A stretch of 64,000 nt of DNA from Rhodococcus qingshengii (GTDB taxonomy: Bacteria; Actinomycetota; Actinomycetes; Mycobacteriales; Mycobacteriaceae), in NCBI RefSeq assembly GCF_021025955.1, contig NZ_JAJNCL010000007.1, positions 1-64,000 on the forward strand. Reading direction: 5' to 3'. Below, in pieces: positions 26,268 to 34,176 of the stretch. The notes below the pieces were generated by a model. The model did no database searches, was not told the DNA's origin, and worked only from the letters and a program-made list of their open reading frames with translations. A program made the translations under genes and the position numbers. Every line of letters starts with the position of its first letter. Within the stretch, counting starts at the first letter, position 1.

Positions 26268-27121
26268 CGCGCCACCGACAATCTCCGCCACGGCATGGAG
26301 TACCGCTCGATCAGCCTGACCACGGCGTCGAAGATGAGACCCAGCGCCGCGTACATGACGATGCACAGAACCATGTAGTCGGTGCGGTTGTATTCCTGCG
26401 CGAGGGTGACCAGGTATCCGATCCCCTCACGTGTGCCGACCTGCTCGGCGGCGATCAATCCGGTGATGCTGAGCGACAGGCAGATTCGAAGCCCCATCAG
26501 AACACCGGGCAGGGCGGTCGGAAGAATCGCTCCGAACACCAGTCGCCAACCTGTCAGTCCGAAACCCTGTGCCGCTTCCACCATCTTGCGATCGACCCCG
26601 CGCACACCGAGGTAGGTGTACGCGTACATGGGGGCGACGGTCGCGACCGCGATCAGGACTACCTTGAAAGTTTCGTCGATACCGAACCAGGCGATGAACA
26701 GCGGAACGAGCGCGAGGAACGGAACCGCGCGATTGATCTGCATGGTCGAGTCGATCAGTTCTTCACCGAGCGAGGAGAGACCGGACAGAACCCCGAGCAC
26801 CAATCCGACGATCACACCGACCGAAACACCGAGTGCAGCACGTTGAAGCGACGCGAGACCGAAGTCGACCAACTGACCCGACTGGTACAGCTCGGCGAAT
26901 GCCGTCCACACCGCCGGAGGTCCGGCCAGGATCTCTTCGCGGATCAGTCCGGTAGCCGATCCGATCCACCATCCGGCAACCAGCAGCGCGGGCACGAGGA
27001 AGCGGAGGGGGATCGAGACCCACTTGGGCCTGCTGCGATTGCGCCGGTAGCGGGGCGTTTCGAGTTGCGGATGTTCCACTGACTGCGACGCCGTTCGTGC
27101 GGGGCGGGTCAGCGTCACCAT
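26264..27121 (-). CDS. ABC transporter permease (SsuC-like)
   Basis: About 285 residues with a basic, soluble N-terminus of some 45 residues followed by six hydrophobic segments. The EAA loop is MVEAAQGFGLTGWRLVFGAILPTALPGVLMG. Start ATG 27121 lies 4 nt after the binding-protein stop. It is a single permease, so it should work as a homodimer, unlike the two-permease system at 14-15.7 kb. Confidence 0.9.
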   Translation of the reverse strand: MVTLTRPARTASQSVEHPQLETPRYRRNRSRPKWVSIPLRFLVPALLVAGWWIGSATGLIREEILAGPPAVWTAFAELYQSGQLVDFGLASLQRAALGVSVGVIVGLVLGVLSGLSSLGEELIDSTMQINRAVPFLALVPLFIAWFGIDETFKVVLIAVATVAPMYAYTYLGVRGVDRKMVEAAQGFGLTGWRLVFGAILPTALPGVLMGLRICLSLSITGLIAAEQVGTREGIGYLVTLAQEYNRTDYMVLCIVMYAALGLIFDAVVRLIERYSMPWRRLSVAR

Positions 27122-27125
27122 CGGG

Positions 27126-28178
27126 TCACTTCCCCTCGGTGGTGGGCGCTGCCGCTGCCGAACCTGCCACAGCACCCTGGAGGTCGAAGATCACGTCGCT
27201 GCCCTTGAGGGGCTGCTGGATCACCTTGTTCTCGGCGAACAGTGTGGAGATCGATTCGAGGTCGGTAGCGTCGGCTGCAGTCGGATAGCGGAAGTTGGTG
27301 ATCTGGCCGCCCAGGGTGATCGCGTCGTCGAGCCGCTGTCCGGAGAGTGCACGCGGACCGGTCTGTTCGAAGACGTTCTCGAAGGCTGCTGGGTCGGCCT
27401 GCTGCTTCGCGGTGAGTTCCTGGGTGACCTCGAGGAACTTCTGGACCACATCGGGATGCGCTTCGAGTACTGCGGTGCGGCCGGCGATGATGGTGCTGTC
27501 CACGGAGTCGATGCTCGCCTCGGTTGCGATCTCGACCGCGCCCTTGGCCTTGGCCTCCTGATACGGAATCAGGAACGATGCCCACGCGTCGACCTGCCCC
27601 GTGGAGAACGCCGACGCCGCGTCAGCCTGTTGCAGCGGAACGCGTTCGACGGAATCGATCGGTACTCCGGCCTGTGTCAGGGCCTTGAGCGTGATGTACT
27701 CGCCCTTACCTGCAGGGTTGACGGCGATGCGCTTGCCTGCCAGATCTGCGACGGTCTTGATACCGGATTCCGGAGTGGCGATGATGCCGGCCTGGTCCTT
27801 GTTGTACGGGTCGGAGGTGGCGAAGATGCGGACACCCACGTCCTTGGAAAGTGCACCGACGACGGGACTGTATGCGCCGGTTTGGATGTCGAGTTCTCCG
27901 CTGTTGAACAGTTTGAGGTTGGAGCTGAATCCCGGTGTGGTCTTGACCCATTCGATCTTTGCGCCCAGAGGTGCCAACGCCTCGTCGTAGGTTCCGTCGC
28001 GCTTGCCGACGGCGATGGCGCCGGAGTTTCCGGGATCGAAGACCTTGAGCGTGAAGTCGGCGCTGGAATTGCCTGCGGCGCTGTCGGAATCGGAAGACCC
28101 ACACGCCACCGCCAACCCGGCCAGCGGGATCATGGCGAGCGCAGCGGCAGCTCGTGGCAGTCGGCGGAAGCGGGACAT
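27126..28178 (-). CDS. Sulfonate-type ABC transporter lipoprotein binding protein (SsuA-like)
   Basis: A protein of 350 residues. The signal peptide RLPRAAAALAMIPLAGLAVAC ends in a lipobox Cys (about residue 26), giving a membrane-anchored lipoprotein. The mature part has SsuA/NMT1-type motifs: KTVADLAGKRIAVNPAGKGEY, DAWASFLIPYQEAKAKG, and KFLEVTQELTAKQQADP. AAGGAG lies 9 nt before the ATG. It is the first gene of the organosulfur operon and divergent from an IclR regulator. Confidence 0.92.
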   Translation of the reverse strand: MSRFRRLPRAAAALAMIPLAGLAVACGSSDSDSAAGNSSADFTLKVFDPGNSGAIAVGKRDGTYDEALAPLGAKIEWVKTTPGFSSNLKLFNSGELDIQTGAYSPVVGALSKDVGVRIFATSDPYNKDQAGIIATPESGIKTVADLAGKRIAVNPAGKGEYITLKALTQAGVPIDSVERVPLQQADAASAFSTGQVDAWASFLIPYQEAKAKGAVEIATEASIDSVDSTIIAGRTAVLEAHPDVVQKFLEVTQELTAKQQADPAAFENVFEQTGPRALSGQRLDDAITLGGQITNFRYPTAADATDLESISTLFAENKVIQQPLKGSDVIFDLQGAVAGSAAAAPTTEGK

Positions 28179-28333
28179 GTATGTGGCTCCTTCAGGCGTT
28201 GATTCGTCAGAACTGACGACGATGACGCTATTGGGTGCCTGTCCGTTTTACCCCCGTTTGTTTTCTGGAGATTGGAAATCTTGACAACATCGGAAGTCTA
28301 TTCATCTGGGCTTTTATGGACCGTCGTCTGGTT

Positions 28334-28354
28334 CCTTTCCACCTGATGGAAAGG
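28334..28354. promoter_or_regulatory. Candidate IclR operator: CCTTTCC-N7-GGAAAGG
   Basis: A perfect 7+7-bp inverted repeat in the 247-bp gap between the organosulfur operon (minus) and the IclR gene (plus), about 70 bp before the regulator's start. Its dyad form and location suit autoregulation and control of the divergent operon. A TTGACA hexamer lies at about 28282 on the plus strand, without a good -10 at 17 nt. Confidence 0.45.
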
Positions 28355-28425
28355 ATGGCCGGACTGCTGGGTCCGTGTTAGCGTCCGATTCTCAGGTCGA
28401 TCAGGCCACAGCGAAAGGATCGTTC

Positions 28426-29175
28426 GTGACGGACGCACGCGGCGCGGGAGTTCAGACGGTAACCCGTGCCCTGACCATGCTCACATGTTTTCGCAGTGGC
28501 GAAGAACTGGGAGTCTCGGAAGTTGCGCGGCGACAAGAGCTTGCGGTCAGCACCACGCATCGATTGCTGCAGTCGCTCGTCGACGCGGGGTTCCTCGAGA
28601 AGGACGACGCAACCAGTCGGTATCGCATCGGCGCGGCGCTGGCGGCTTACGGACAGGTCTCCTACCGGCAGCATCGGATCTATCTGTCCGAGCCCTATTT
28701 GGAGCAATTGGCCGCGACGACAGGGGCATCCGCCTCCCTGGCAGTGCGAAGCGGAAGTGAGGTGGTGTTGCTCGGATTCAGTCGGTGGCGCGAGGCCGAC
28801 GGGCACGTGCTCCAGGGTGTCCGCCTTCCTTTGCATGCGAGCGCCCTGGGGAAAGCCTTTCTGGCCTGGTCCGATATCGACGATTCCGAACTCGCTGCTC
28901 TGCCACGTGAAGCGACCACTCAGCGTGCGATCACCGATGTTGCCGGTATCCGCCGGGAATTGGAACTGACTCGTGAGCGAGGATACGGATTCAACGACGA
29001 GGAGTTGACCCCGGATTACCGAACGATCGGAATTCCGATCATCGATGGATCCGGCACTGTGCGTTACGCTCTCGGGCTTCGTGGTCCGGTCGAGCTGATG
29101 ATCGACGAACGGATTCCGTTCCTCGCCGACCTTGCCAAGGTGACCGCGCGACAGATCGGTGAAGTGCTTCTCTGA
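28426..29175 (+). CDS. IclR-family transcriptional regulator of the organosulfur operon
   Basis: About 249 residues from GTG 28426, preceded by AAAGGA; the frame is open upstream to 28375. The helix-turn-helix is VSEVARRQELAVSTTHRLLQSLVDAGFLEKD; the effector domain includes LPLHASALGKAFLAW and ERGYGFNDEELTPDYRTIGIPI, the small-molecule pocket segment of IclR proteins. Divergent location suggests that it regulates the SsuABC/DszB-like operon; the ligand is unknown. Confidence 0.92.
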   Translation: MTDARGAGVQTVTRALTMLTCFRSGEELGVSEVARRQELAVSTTHRLLQSLVDAGFLEKDDATSRYRIGAALAAYGQVSYRQHRIYLSEPYLEQLAATTGASASLAVRSGSEVVLLGFSRWREADGHVLQGVRLPLHASALGKAFLAWSDIDDSELAALPREATTQRAITDVAGIRRELELTRERGYGFNDEELTPDYRTIGIPIIDGSGTVRYALGLRGPVELMIDERIPFLADLAKVTARQIGEVLL

Positions 29176-29292
29176 ACTGGCGTGAAGCGCTTGTGGCAGA
29201 TCCGGCCGAACGTGATTACCGTTGGAGTCGAGGGCGCGATCGCACAATGGCTACGCGACGTGACCGCGTCCTCGCGAGCGTGGAGACGAGTG

Positions 29293-29763
29293 ATGACGAC
29301 GATCGGTGTCGTTGCCCTGCTGCTGGGCGTCCTGTTGATCGTGGTCGAGGCGCATGCCCCAACCGTGGGGGTGCTCGGTGGGCTGGGTGCTCTTCTGATC
29401 GGGGCGGGTATCTGGATGCTCTTCACGTCCGACGGTATCGGCCAATTGATCGCGATCCCGGTGACGGCGGGGATTGCGGTGGTCGGCCTGGGCGTAGTGG
29501 CGGTAGCGAGCCGAAAAGCGCTTACCGCGCGCCGCGCGCCCGTGCGTACCGGGACCGAGTCGCTTGTCGGCTCCGATGCGACGGTCCGCAGTTGGACCGG
29601 TGTGCAGGGCCAGGTCGAGCTGGACGGCGGATTATGGAGTGCTCGAATGGAATTCGGGTTCGACGATTCTGCACCTGCCGTGGGCGAATCCGTCGTCGTA
29701 GAGCAGGTTCGAGGTCTGACTCTGAAAGTGCGCCGTCGTGAACCGTGGGAGCTGCCGCTATGA
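29293..29763 (+). CDS. NfeD-family membrane protein (short form)
   Basis: About 156 residues from ATG 29293 with GGAG upstream; a GTG at 29182 would add 37 residues without known motifs. Three to four hydrophobic segments ([52 protein letters not shown]) are followed by the small beta-barrel OB domain ([20 protein letters not shown] ... [19 protein letters not shown]). The gene overlaps the slipin gene by ATGA. NfeD-slipin pairs are widespread and thought to act together in membrane microdomain or quality-control functions. Confidence 0.85.
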   Translation: MTTIGVVALLLGVLLIVVEAHAPTVGVLGGLGALLIGAGIWMLFTSDGIGQLIAIPVTAGIAVVGLGVVAVASRKALTARRAPVRTGTESLVGSDATVRSWTGVQGQVELDGGLWSARMEFGFDDSAPAVGESVVVEQVRGLTLKVRRREPWELPL

Positions 29764-30575
29764 CCACCGTGCTTGTCGTGTTGTCCGTGTTTGTCGTGCT
29801 GATTGCAGTGATCCTGGGTATGTCGGTGAGGGTCCTGCGCGAGTACGAGCGCGCAGTGGTGTTCCGCCTCGGTCGACTGATCACCTTGAAGGGTCCTGGC
29901 CTGGTCATTCTGGTGCCGGCGATCGATCGCATGGAACGGGTCAGTCTGCGAACCGTCACGCTGAAAATACCAGTCCAAGAAGTGATCACCCGCGACAACG
30001 TTCCCGTGAAGGTCACAGCCGTCACGTACTTTCGGGTCGTCGACGCTGACCGTTCGATAGTCGAAGTCGAGGACTTTTTGGCCGCCACCTCACAGATCGC
30101 CCAGACCACACTGCGCTCCATCCTCGGTAAAGCTGAGCTGGACTCGCTGCTTTCCGAACGTGAACGCCTCAACGAGGATCTGCAGAAAGTCATCGACCAG
30201 CAGACCGAACCGTGGGGCGTCAAGGTCACGACCGTCGAGATCAAGGACGTCGAGATTCCAGCCAACATGCAGCGCGCCATCGCCAGGCAAGCAGAGGCCG
30301 AACGTGAACGTCGGGCCAAGATCATCAACGCCGACGCAGAGTTTCAGGCTTCGGCCAAGCTCGCCGAGGCGGCCGAGGTGATCAGCCGCAATCCGACCAC
30401 TCTGCAATTGCGTTATCTGCAGACGCTTCACGAGATCGGTAGCGAGAACAACTCCACCGTTGTCTTCCCCTTGCCTCTGGACCTCGTCCGGCCCTTCATG
30501 GGCGGCCAAGCAGAGGTTTCTCCTGCCACCCAAGAACATGCCCGTTCTGTCTGGAATGCGAAAGTCGTTGATTAG
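29760..30575 (+). CDS. Slipin/SPFH (band 7) membrane protein
   Basis: A protein of 271 residues: one N-terminal membrane segment ([20 protein letters not shown]), then the SPFH domain with [56 protein letters not shown] and [22 protein letters not shown], characteristic of slipins (stomatin, p-stomatin). The helical tail [26 protein letters not shown] promotes oligomerisation. It is translationally coupled to NfeD. Confidence 0.93.
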   Translation: MTTVLVVLSVFVVLIAVILGMSVRVLREYERAVVFRLGRLITLKGPGLVILVPAIDRMERVSLRTVTLKIPVQEVITRDNVPVKVTAVTYFRVVDADRSIVEVEDFLAATSQIAQTTLRSILGKAELDSLLSERERLNEDLQKVIDQQTEPWGVKVTTVEIKDVEIPANMQRAIARQAEAERERRAKIINADAEFQASAKLAEAAEVISRNPTTLQLRYLQTLHEIGSENNSTVVFPLPLDLVRPFMGGQAEVSPATQEHARSVWNAKVVD

Positions 30576-30606
30576 CAGCTAGTTTCAACCAATCCCGCCC
30601 TTGTGT

Positions 30607-30622
30607 TCGAAACTGTGTTCGA
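30607..30622. promoter_or_regulatory. LexA (SOS) box
   Basis: TCGAAA-CTGT-GTTCGA matches 11 of the 12 defined positions of the actinobacterial SOS box TCGAAC-N4-GTTCGA. It ends 13 bp before the ATG of the DUF222-HNH gene, so LexA binding would block its transcription. DUF222/13E12 genes of M. tuberculosis are known LexA targets, which supports the call. Confidence 0.75.
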
Positions 30623-30635
30623 ATATGATTGCTGC

Positions 30636-31874
30636 ATGGACAGTCGGGATGCGTGGCAACTGGATGGCGAGGACCTCAAGAGTGAGGTCCTCGATCTGGT
30701 GCGTGTCCGGCATGAGTTGCAGTCGCGGATGGTGTTGTTGATCGTGGAGATGTTTTCCCGGGAGGTTCTCGGAGGGAAGGGTTTTCGGGCGATCGCGCAG
30801 TGGTTGCATGGTTCGACGAATTTGGAGATCGGTGAGTGCAGTCTGTTGGTCGGGTTGGCGCGGTTGTTGATGCTCGAACCTGTTGTCGCGGATGCGTTTC
30901 ACCGCGGTGACGTGGATGCGTTGAAGGCTCGTCAGGTGGCGTCGTTTTGTCAGCATCCGCCGAAGAACATGACGCCGGCGGATGTGGACAAGGCTCGTGG
31001 AATCTTATTGTCGTTGGCGTCGAAGAATATTGCGGATTGTGATGCGGTGCGGGCGGCGATCCGGAGGATCGAGAAGCAGTACGGCAACCGTGAGGACGGT
31101 GTTCCGGTGGGTGAGGATTCGGAGCGCAACGAGTTCTATGCCTCGAAGGGCTTGTATGGACGGGTGACGGTGAAAGGTGATCTGGATGCAGTGAACGGGG
31201 CGCGTCTGATCACGTTGTTGTCGAGTCTGTCGGCTCCGACACCGGAGAAGGACGGCGTGAAGGACGCTCGCACTCCGGCGTTGCGGCGTGCCGATGGGTT
31301 CTGCGAGTTGTTGCGGCGGTATGAGCGGGCGGGGTTGGGTCCGATCGAGGGCGGGGTGAAACCACACATCACGGTCACCGCCAGTGCGAAGGACATGACA
31401 GATATGCAAGCGTTGAAGGACTTGCTGCCGTCGACGGAGGAGCTGGGGTTTGCGTGGGCGGATTGGGTGGGCCCGATCAGTATCGATACTGCCCGGATGT
31501 TGGCGTGCGACTGCACCGTGACGCGGATCTTGTTGGACGAGAATGGTGTTCCGCTCGACTGCGGTCAGGAAGCGAGAACGGCGACGGTGCCGCAGCGCCG
31601 GGCGCTTGCGGTTCGGGATGGTGGGTGTGCATTTCCGGGGTGCGGAACACCCTCGGGGTGGTGCGATGCTCACCATATCGTTCACTGGAGTGACGGTGGC
31701 CCAACAGATCTCGACAACCTGCTTCTGTTGTGCGGTCATCATCATCGGACACTGCACCACACGGAATGGCGGGTGGAGATCGGACCGGATCGGAAGACGG
31801 TGTTCTACCCGCCGATGTCGATCGATCCGTATCAACAGCCGATCGGCGGGAACAGCCCACCTACCGCAGCCTGA
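30636..31874 (+). CDS. DUF222 / 13E12-repeat family protein with HNH nuclease domain
   Basis: A protein of 412 residues. The start is placed at ATG 30636 because the upstream open frame overlaps the SOS box. The N-terminal and middle part is DUF222 (helical, LEIGECSLLVGLARLLMLEPVV and DVDALKARQVASFCQ). The C-terminal HNH domain has AFPGCGTPSGWCDAHHIVHWSDGG followed by LDNLLLLCGHHHRTLHH, giving the metal-binding Cys and catalytic His residues. The family is multicopy in Mycobacterium and Rhodococcus and induced by DNA damage; it may be a selfish or DNA-processing element. It is a stand-alone gene flanked by unrelated genes. Confidence 0.9.
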   Translation: MDSRDAWQLDGEDLKSEVLDLVRVRHELQSRMVLLIVEMFSREVLGGKGFRAIAQWLHGSTNLEIGECSLLVGLARLLMLEPVVADAFHRGDVDALKARQVASFCQHPPKNMTPADVDKARGILLSLASKNIADCDAVRAAIRRIEKQYGNREDGVPVGEDSERNEFYASKGLYGRVTVKGDLDAVNGARLITLLSSLSAPTPEKDGVKDARTPALRRADGFCELLRRYERAGLGPIEGGVKPHITVTASAKDMTDMQALKDLLPSTEELGFAWADWVGPISIDTARMLACDCTVTRILLDENGVPLDCGQEARTATVPQRRALAVRDGGCAFPGCGTPSGWCDAHHIVHWSDGGPTDLDNLLLLCGHHHRTLHHTEWRVEIGPDRKTVFYPPMSIDPYQQPIGGNSPPTAA

Positions 31875-31891
31875 ACGGGCGCAACTGAATA

Positions 31892-31929
31892 CGTACACAC
31901 CGGGGCATCGCCATGCCCCGGTGTGTACG
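31892..31929. terminator. Perfect 17-bp palindromic hairpin between convergent genes
   Basis: The arms CGTACACACCGGGGCAT and ATGCCCCGGTGTGTACG are exactly complementary around a 4-nt loop. It lies between the convergent DUF222 and flavin-oxidase genes, 17 bp after one stop and 10 bp before the other. There is no U-run on either side, so it would be an unusual bidirectional terminator; a protein-binding palindrome is an alternative. Confidence 0.6.
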
Positions 31930-31939
31930 GCGTGTGCGG

Positions 31940-32647
31940 TCAGAGCATCGTCGAGATATGGTCCGGTAGCGCGATACCGGAGTCGAGATCCTCGGACGGG
32001 ATCGGTTCACCGAAGTGCGTAGCTGCGGGAACTACTCCAGCCCAAACGGTTTCGACACCGACGTCGGCGGCATCATCACCGGGACCGCCGGTGCGGGCCT
32101 TGACGGAAGCCTCGTACAACGGCAGTGCAAGAACGACGGTTGCCGCCATTTCCTTGCGCGTGTGATCCCGCAAGTGTTGAGAACGTCCGGGGGCCACCTG
32201 GTCGACGATCAGATCCAAAGCCTTCACTCGCTCGTCGTTGTCGGTCACGACTCGAGGTGATCCGACAATGACGCCGCTGCGGTAGTTCATCGAGTGATGG
32301 AATCCCGATCGAGCCAGCACGAGTCCGTCGAGGATCGTGATGGTGATGCAGATTTCGCTGTCGGGAGCCAAGCTCCGTGAAGCCACTGAACCGTGAACAT
32401 AGATAGACCCACCGCGGTCGGGGCCGTCGAGGTCGAATCCGTAGGCGGTGGGAAACACCATGGGAACTCCGCCGACGGTCACGCCCATGTGGCACAGCTT
32501 CGCGGACTGCAAGACGTCGACGAGTGCCGCGCGTTCTGCGATGCCGTGGTGGCGGGCGCGCTTGTGCGTCGTGCGTGCTGTCGGGGACAGCGGAACAGGT
32601 GCAGTGGGGGCAGGAGCAGGGGCAGCAAAGACAACGGAATCTGTCAT
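31940..32647 (-). CDS. Pyridoxamine 5'-phosphate oxidase-family (FMN split-barrel) protein
   Basis: A protein of 235 residues. After a Pro/Ala-rich N-terminus of about 35 residues comes an FMN-binding split barrel: AERAALVDVLQSAKLCHMGVTVGGVPMVFPTAYGFD, GSIYVHGSVASRSL, CITITILDGLVLARSGFHHSMNYRSGVIVG. This is the Nim/PNPOx-like subfamily (DUF447-like), not classical PdxH. It is divergent from a MocR/PdxR-type regulator, which commonly controls vitamin B6-related genes, so a role in B6 metabolism is plausible but not proven. Confidence 0.87.
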   Translation of the reverse strand: MTDSVVFAAPAPAPTAPVPLSPTARTTHKRARHHGIAERAALVDVLQSAKLCHMGVTVGGVPMVFPTAYGFDLDGPDRGGSIYVHGSVASRSLAPDSEICITITILDGLVLARSGFHHSMNYRSGVIVGSPRVVTDNDERVKALDLIVDQVAPGRSQHLRDHTRKEMAATVVLALPLYEASVKARTGGPGDDAADVGVETVWAGVVPAATHFGEPIPSEDLDSGIALPDHISTML

Positions 32648-32665
32648 GCAGACAATACTGCTGGC

Positions 32666-32716
32666 AAAGTGGCTTCAAGTCATGGTCCAATCAGTGGAGA
32701 CTTCGATAGGCCACTT
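32666..32716. promoter_or_regulatory. Candidate MocR/PdxR binding sites
   Basis: In the 84-bp divergent gap, AAAGTGGCTTCA (from 32666) and the inverted AGGCCACTT (32708-32716) are related half-sites, with CAGTGGAGACTT between them. They resemble the AAAGTGG-type box reported for PdxR of Corynebacterium glutamicum (from memory). Two or more half-sites upstream of both genes fit MocR-type control. Confidence 0.45.
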
Positions 32717-32731
32717 CCGAGAGGGTTCTGA

Positions 32732-34117
32732 ATGTTTCTTCCTTCGGCGGTAGCCGTGGTCCTCGATCGGACAGATCGGCGGGCGCTCCCCGTCCAGGTC
32801 GCCGACCACCTCAGAGCCGACATTCGCAGTGGCCAGGCTGCGGTGGGTCTGCGGTTACCCAGCTCCCGGAAACTGGCGGCGGAACTCGCGGTCGCGCGGG
32901 GCGTCGTGGAACGGGCGTATGAGCAGTTGATCGCAGAGGGTTGGCTGGTCGCTGTGCACGGCTCGGGCACCTTCGTTGCCGAGGCGCCCTCCCCTGTGGT
33001 CACTCCCACGACTACGACCGCGAAGCCCGCCGAGAAGATGTCGCCCAGGGTGCAGCTCCGGCCGGGCGTGCCGTGGACGCCGCCGCGTGCATCGGCAGCG
33101 TGGCGGCGGGCGTGGCGTGACGTCGGGGCCAAACCGCCACCATTCGAGGATCCCGATCCTGCGGGCGACTACGAATTGCGTTCGGCACTATCGGAATTGC
33201 TGGCAAGGGCCCGCGGAATGTCGGTTGAGCCCGAGAGAATCCTGATCACCTCGGGTGCCACCCACGGCCTCGGACTGGCGTTGTCGACGCTGCGTACCAG
33301 TGGCGCAGTGCTGGCGATGGAAGACCCCGGGTACCGGTATGCGTCCTCGGCTGCAACAGCGTGTGGGTGGTCGCTGCTGGACGTACCGGTTGATGCGCAC
33401 GGTCTCCGTGTAGACCAACTCGAATCGGCGCCAGAGAATGTTCGCGGCGTGTATGTGACACCGTCCCATCAGTATCCGACGGGTGGGTTGCTTCCAGTGG
33501 GTCGGCGCAACCAGTTGATCGAGTTCGCACGGGCCCGCGCCGTCGTCCTTTTCGAGGACGATTACGACTCCGAATTCCGTTACGACGTAGCGCCTTTGCC
33601 TGCGCTTGCGCAGTTGGCCCCTGACCGGGTGGTGTATCTCGGAACGGTTGCCAAGACACTCGGCGCGGGAATTCGACTGGGCTGGTTGGTCGCTCCCCTC
33701 GACCTGGTCGACCGCATTGCGACATACCGCAAACGAATCGGCGACTTCCCGTCGGTTCCGCTGCAGCAAGCACTCCTGTCCCTGCTCCGTGACGGCGAAT
33801 GGGATCGGGCGGTACGTACCGCCCGGCGCCGGTACCGCGAGCGCGATCGGGCGGTCGAGGAAGCGCTGTCATCGTTCGGTGAACTGCGGGGTCTCGGCGC
33901 CGGCATGCACACGACGCTCATGCTCGACGCGGATCTGGCAGCCACCGTCGCTCGCGAGGCACTCCAGTACGGCGTCGAAGTGCCCACCCTGGTCGAGTCC
34001 ACCCGAACGCACGGAACTCCCGGCGGATTGGTCATCGGCTACGGGCGAGTGGAATCCGCAGACCTCGAATATGCGCTCGCGGTGATAGCCGAGTGCCTCG
34101 CACGTCACAGCGCGTGA
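32732..34117 (+). CDS. MocR-family regulator (GntR helix-turn-helix fused to aminotransferase), PdxR-like
   Basis: A protein of 461 residues. The N-terminal GntR winged helix is LPVQVADHLRADIRSGQAAVGLRLPSSRKLAAELAVARGVVERAYEQL. A linker leads to a class I aminotransferase-like domain with VYLGTVAKTLGAGIRLGW, where Lys is the PLP-binding residue, and EDDYDSEFRYD supplies the Asp. In PdxR, PLP binding tells the cell its B6 status. GAGAGGG precedes the ATG. It is divergent from the flavin split-barrel gene, its likely target. Confidence 0.92.
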   Translation: MFLPSAVAVVLDRTDRRALPVQVADHLRADIRSGQAAVGLRLPSSRKLAAELAVARGVVERAYEQLIAEGWLVAVHGSGTFVAEAPSPVVTPTTTTAKPAEKMSPRVQLRPGVPWTPPRASAAWRRAWRDVGAKPPPFEDPDPAGDYELRSALSELLARARGMSVEPERILITSGATHGLGLALSTLRTSGAVLAMEDPGYRYASSAATACGWSLLDVPVDAHGLRVDQLESAPENVRGVYVTPSHQYPTGGLLPVGRRNQLIEFARARAVVLFEDDYDSEFRYDVAPLPALAQLAPDRVVYLGTVAKTLGAGIRLGWLVAPLDLVDRIATYRKRIGDFPSVPLQQALLSLLRDGEWDRAVRTARRRYRERDRAVEEALSSFGELRGLGAGMHTTLMLDADLAATVAREALQYGVEVPTLVESTRTHGTPGGLVIGYGRVESADLEYALAVIAECLARHSA

Positions 34118-34176
34118 AGTCTCGTTGATCGGGAGTGCGGCAACGGATGGGCGTCGTCCAGTTCTAGCGTCCACTC

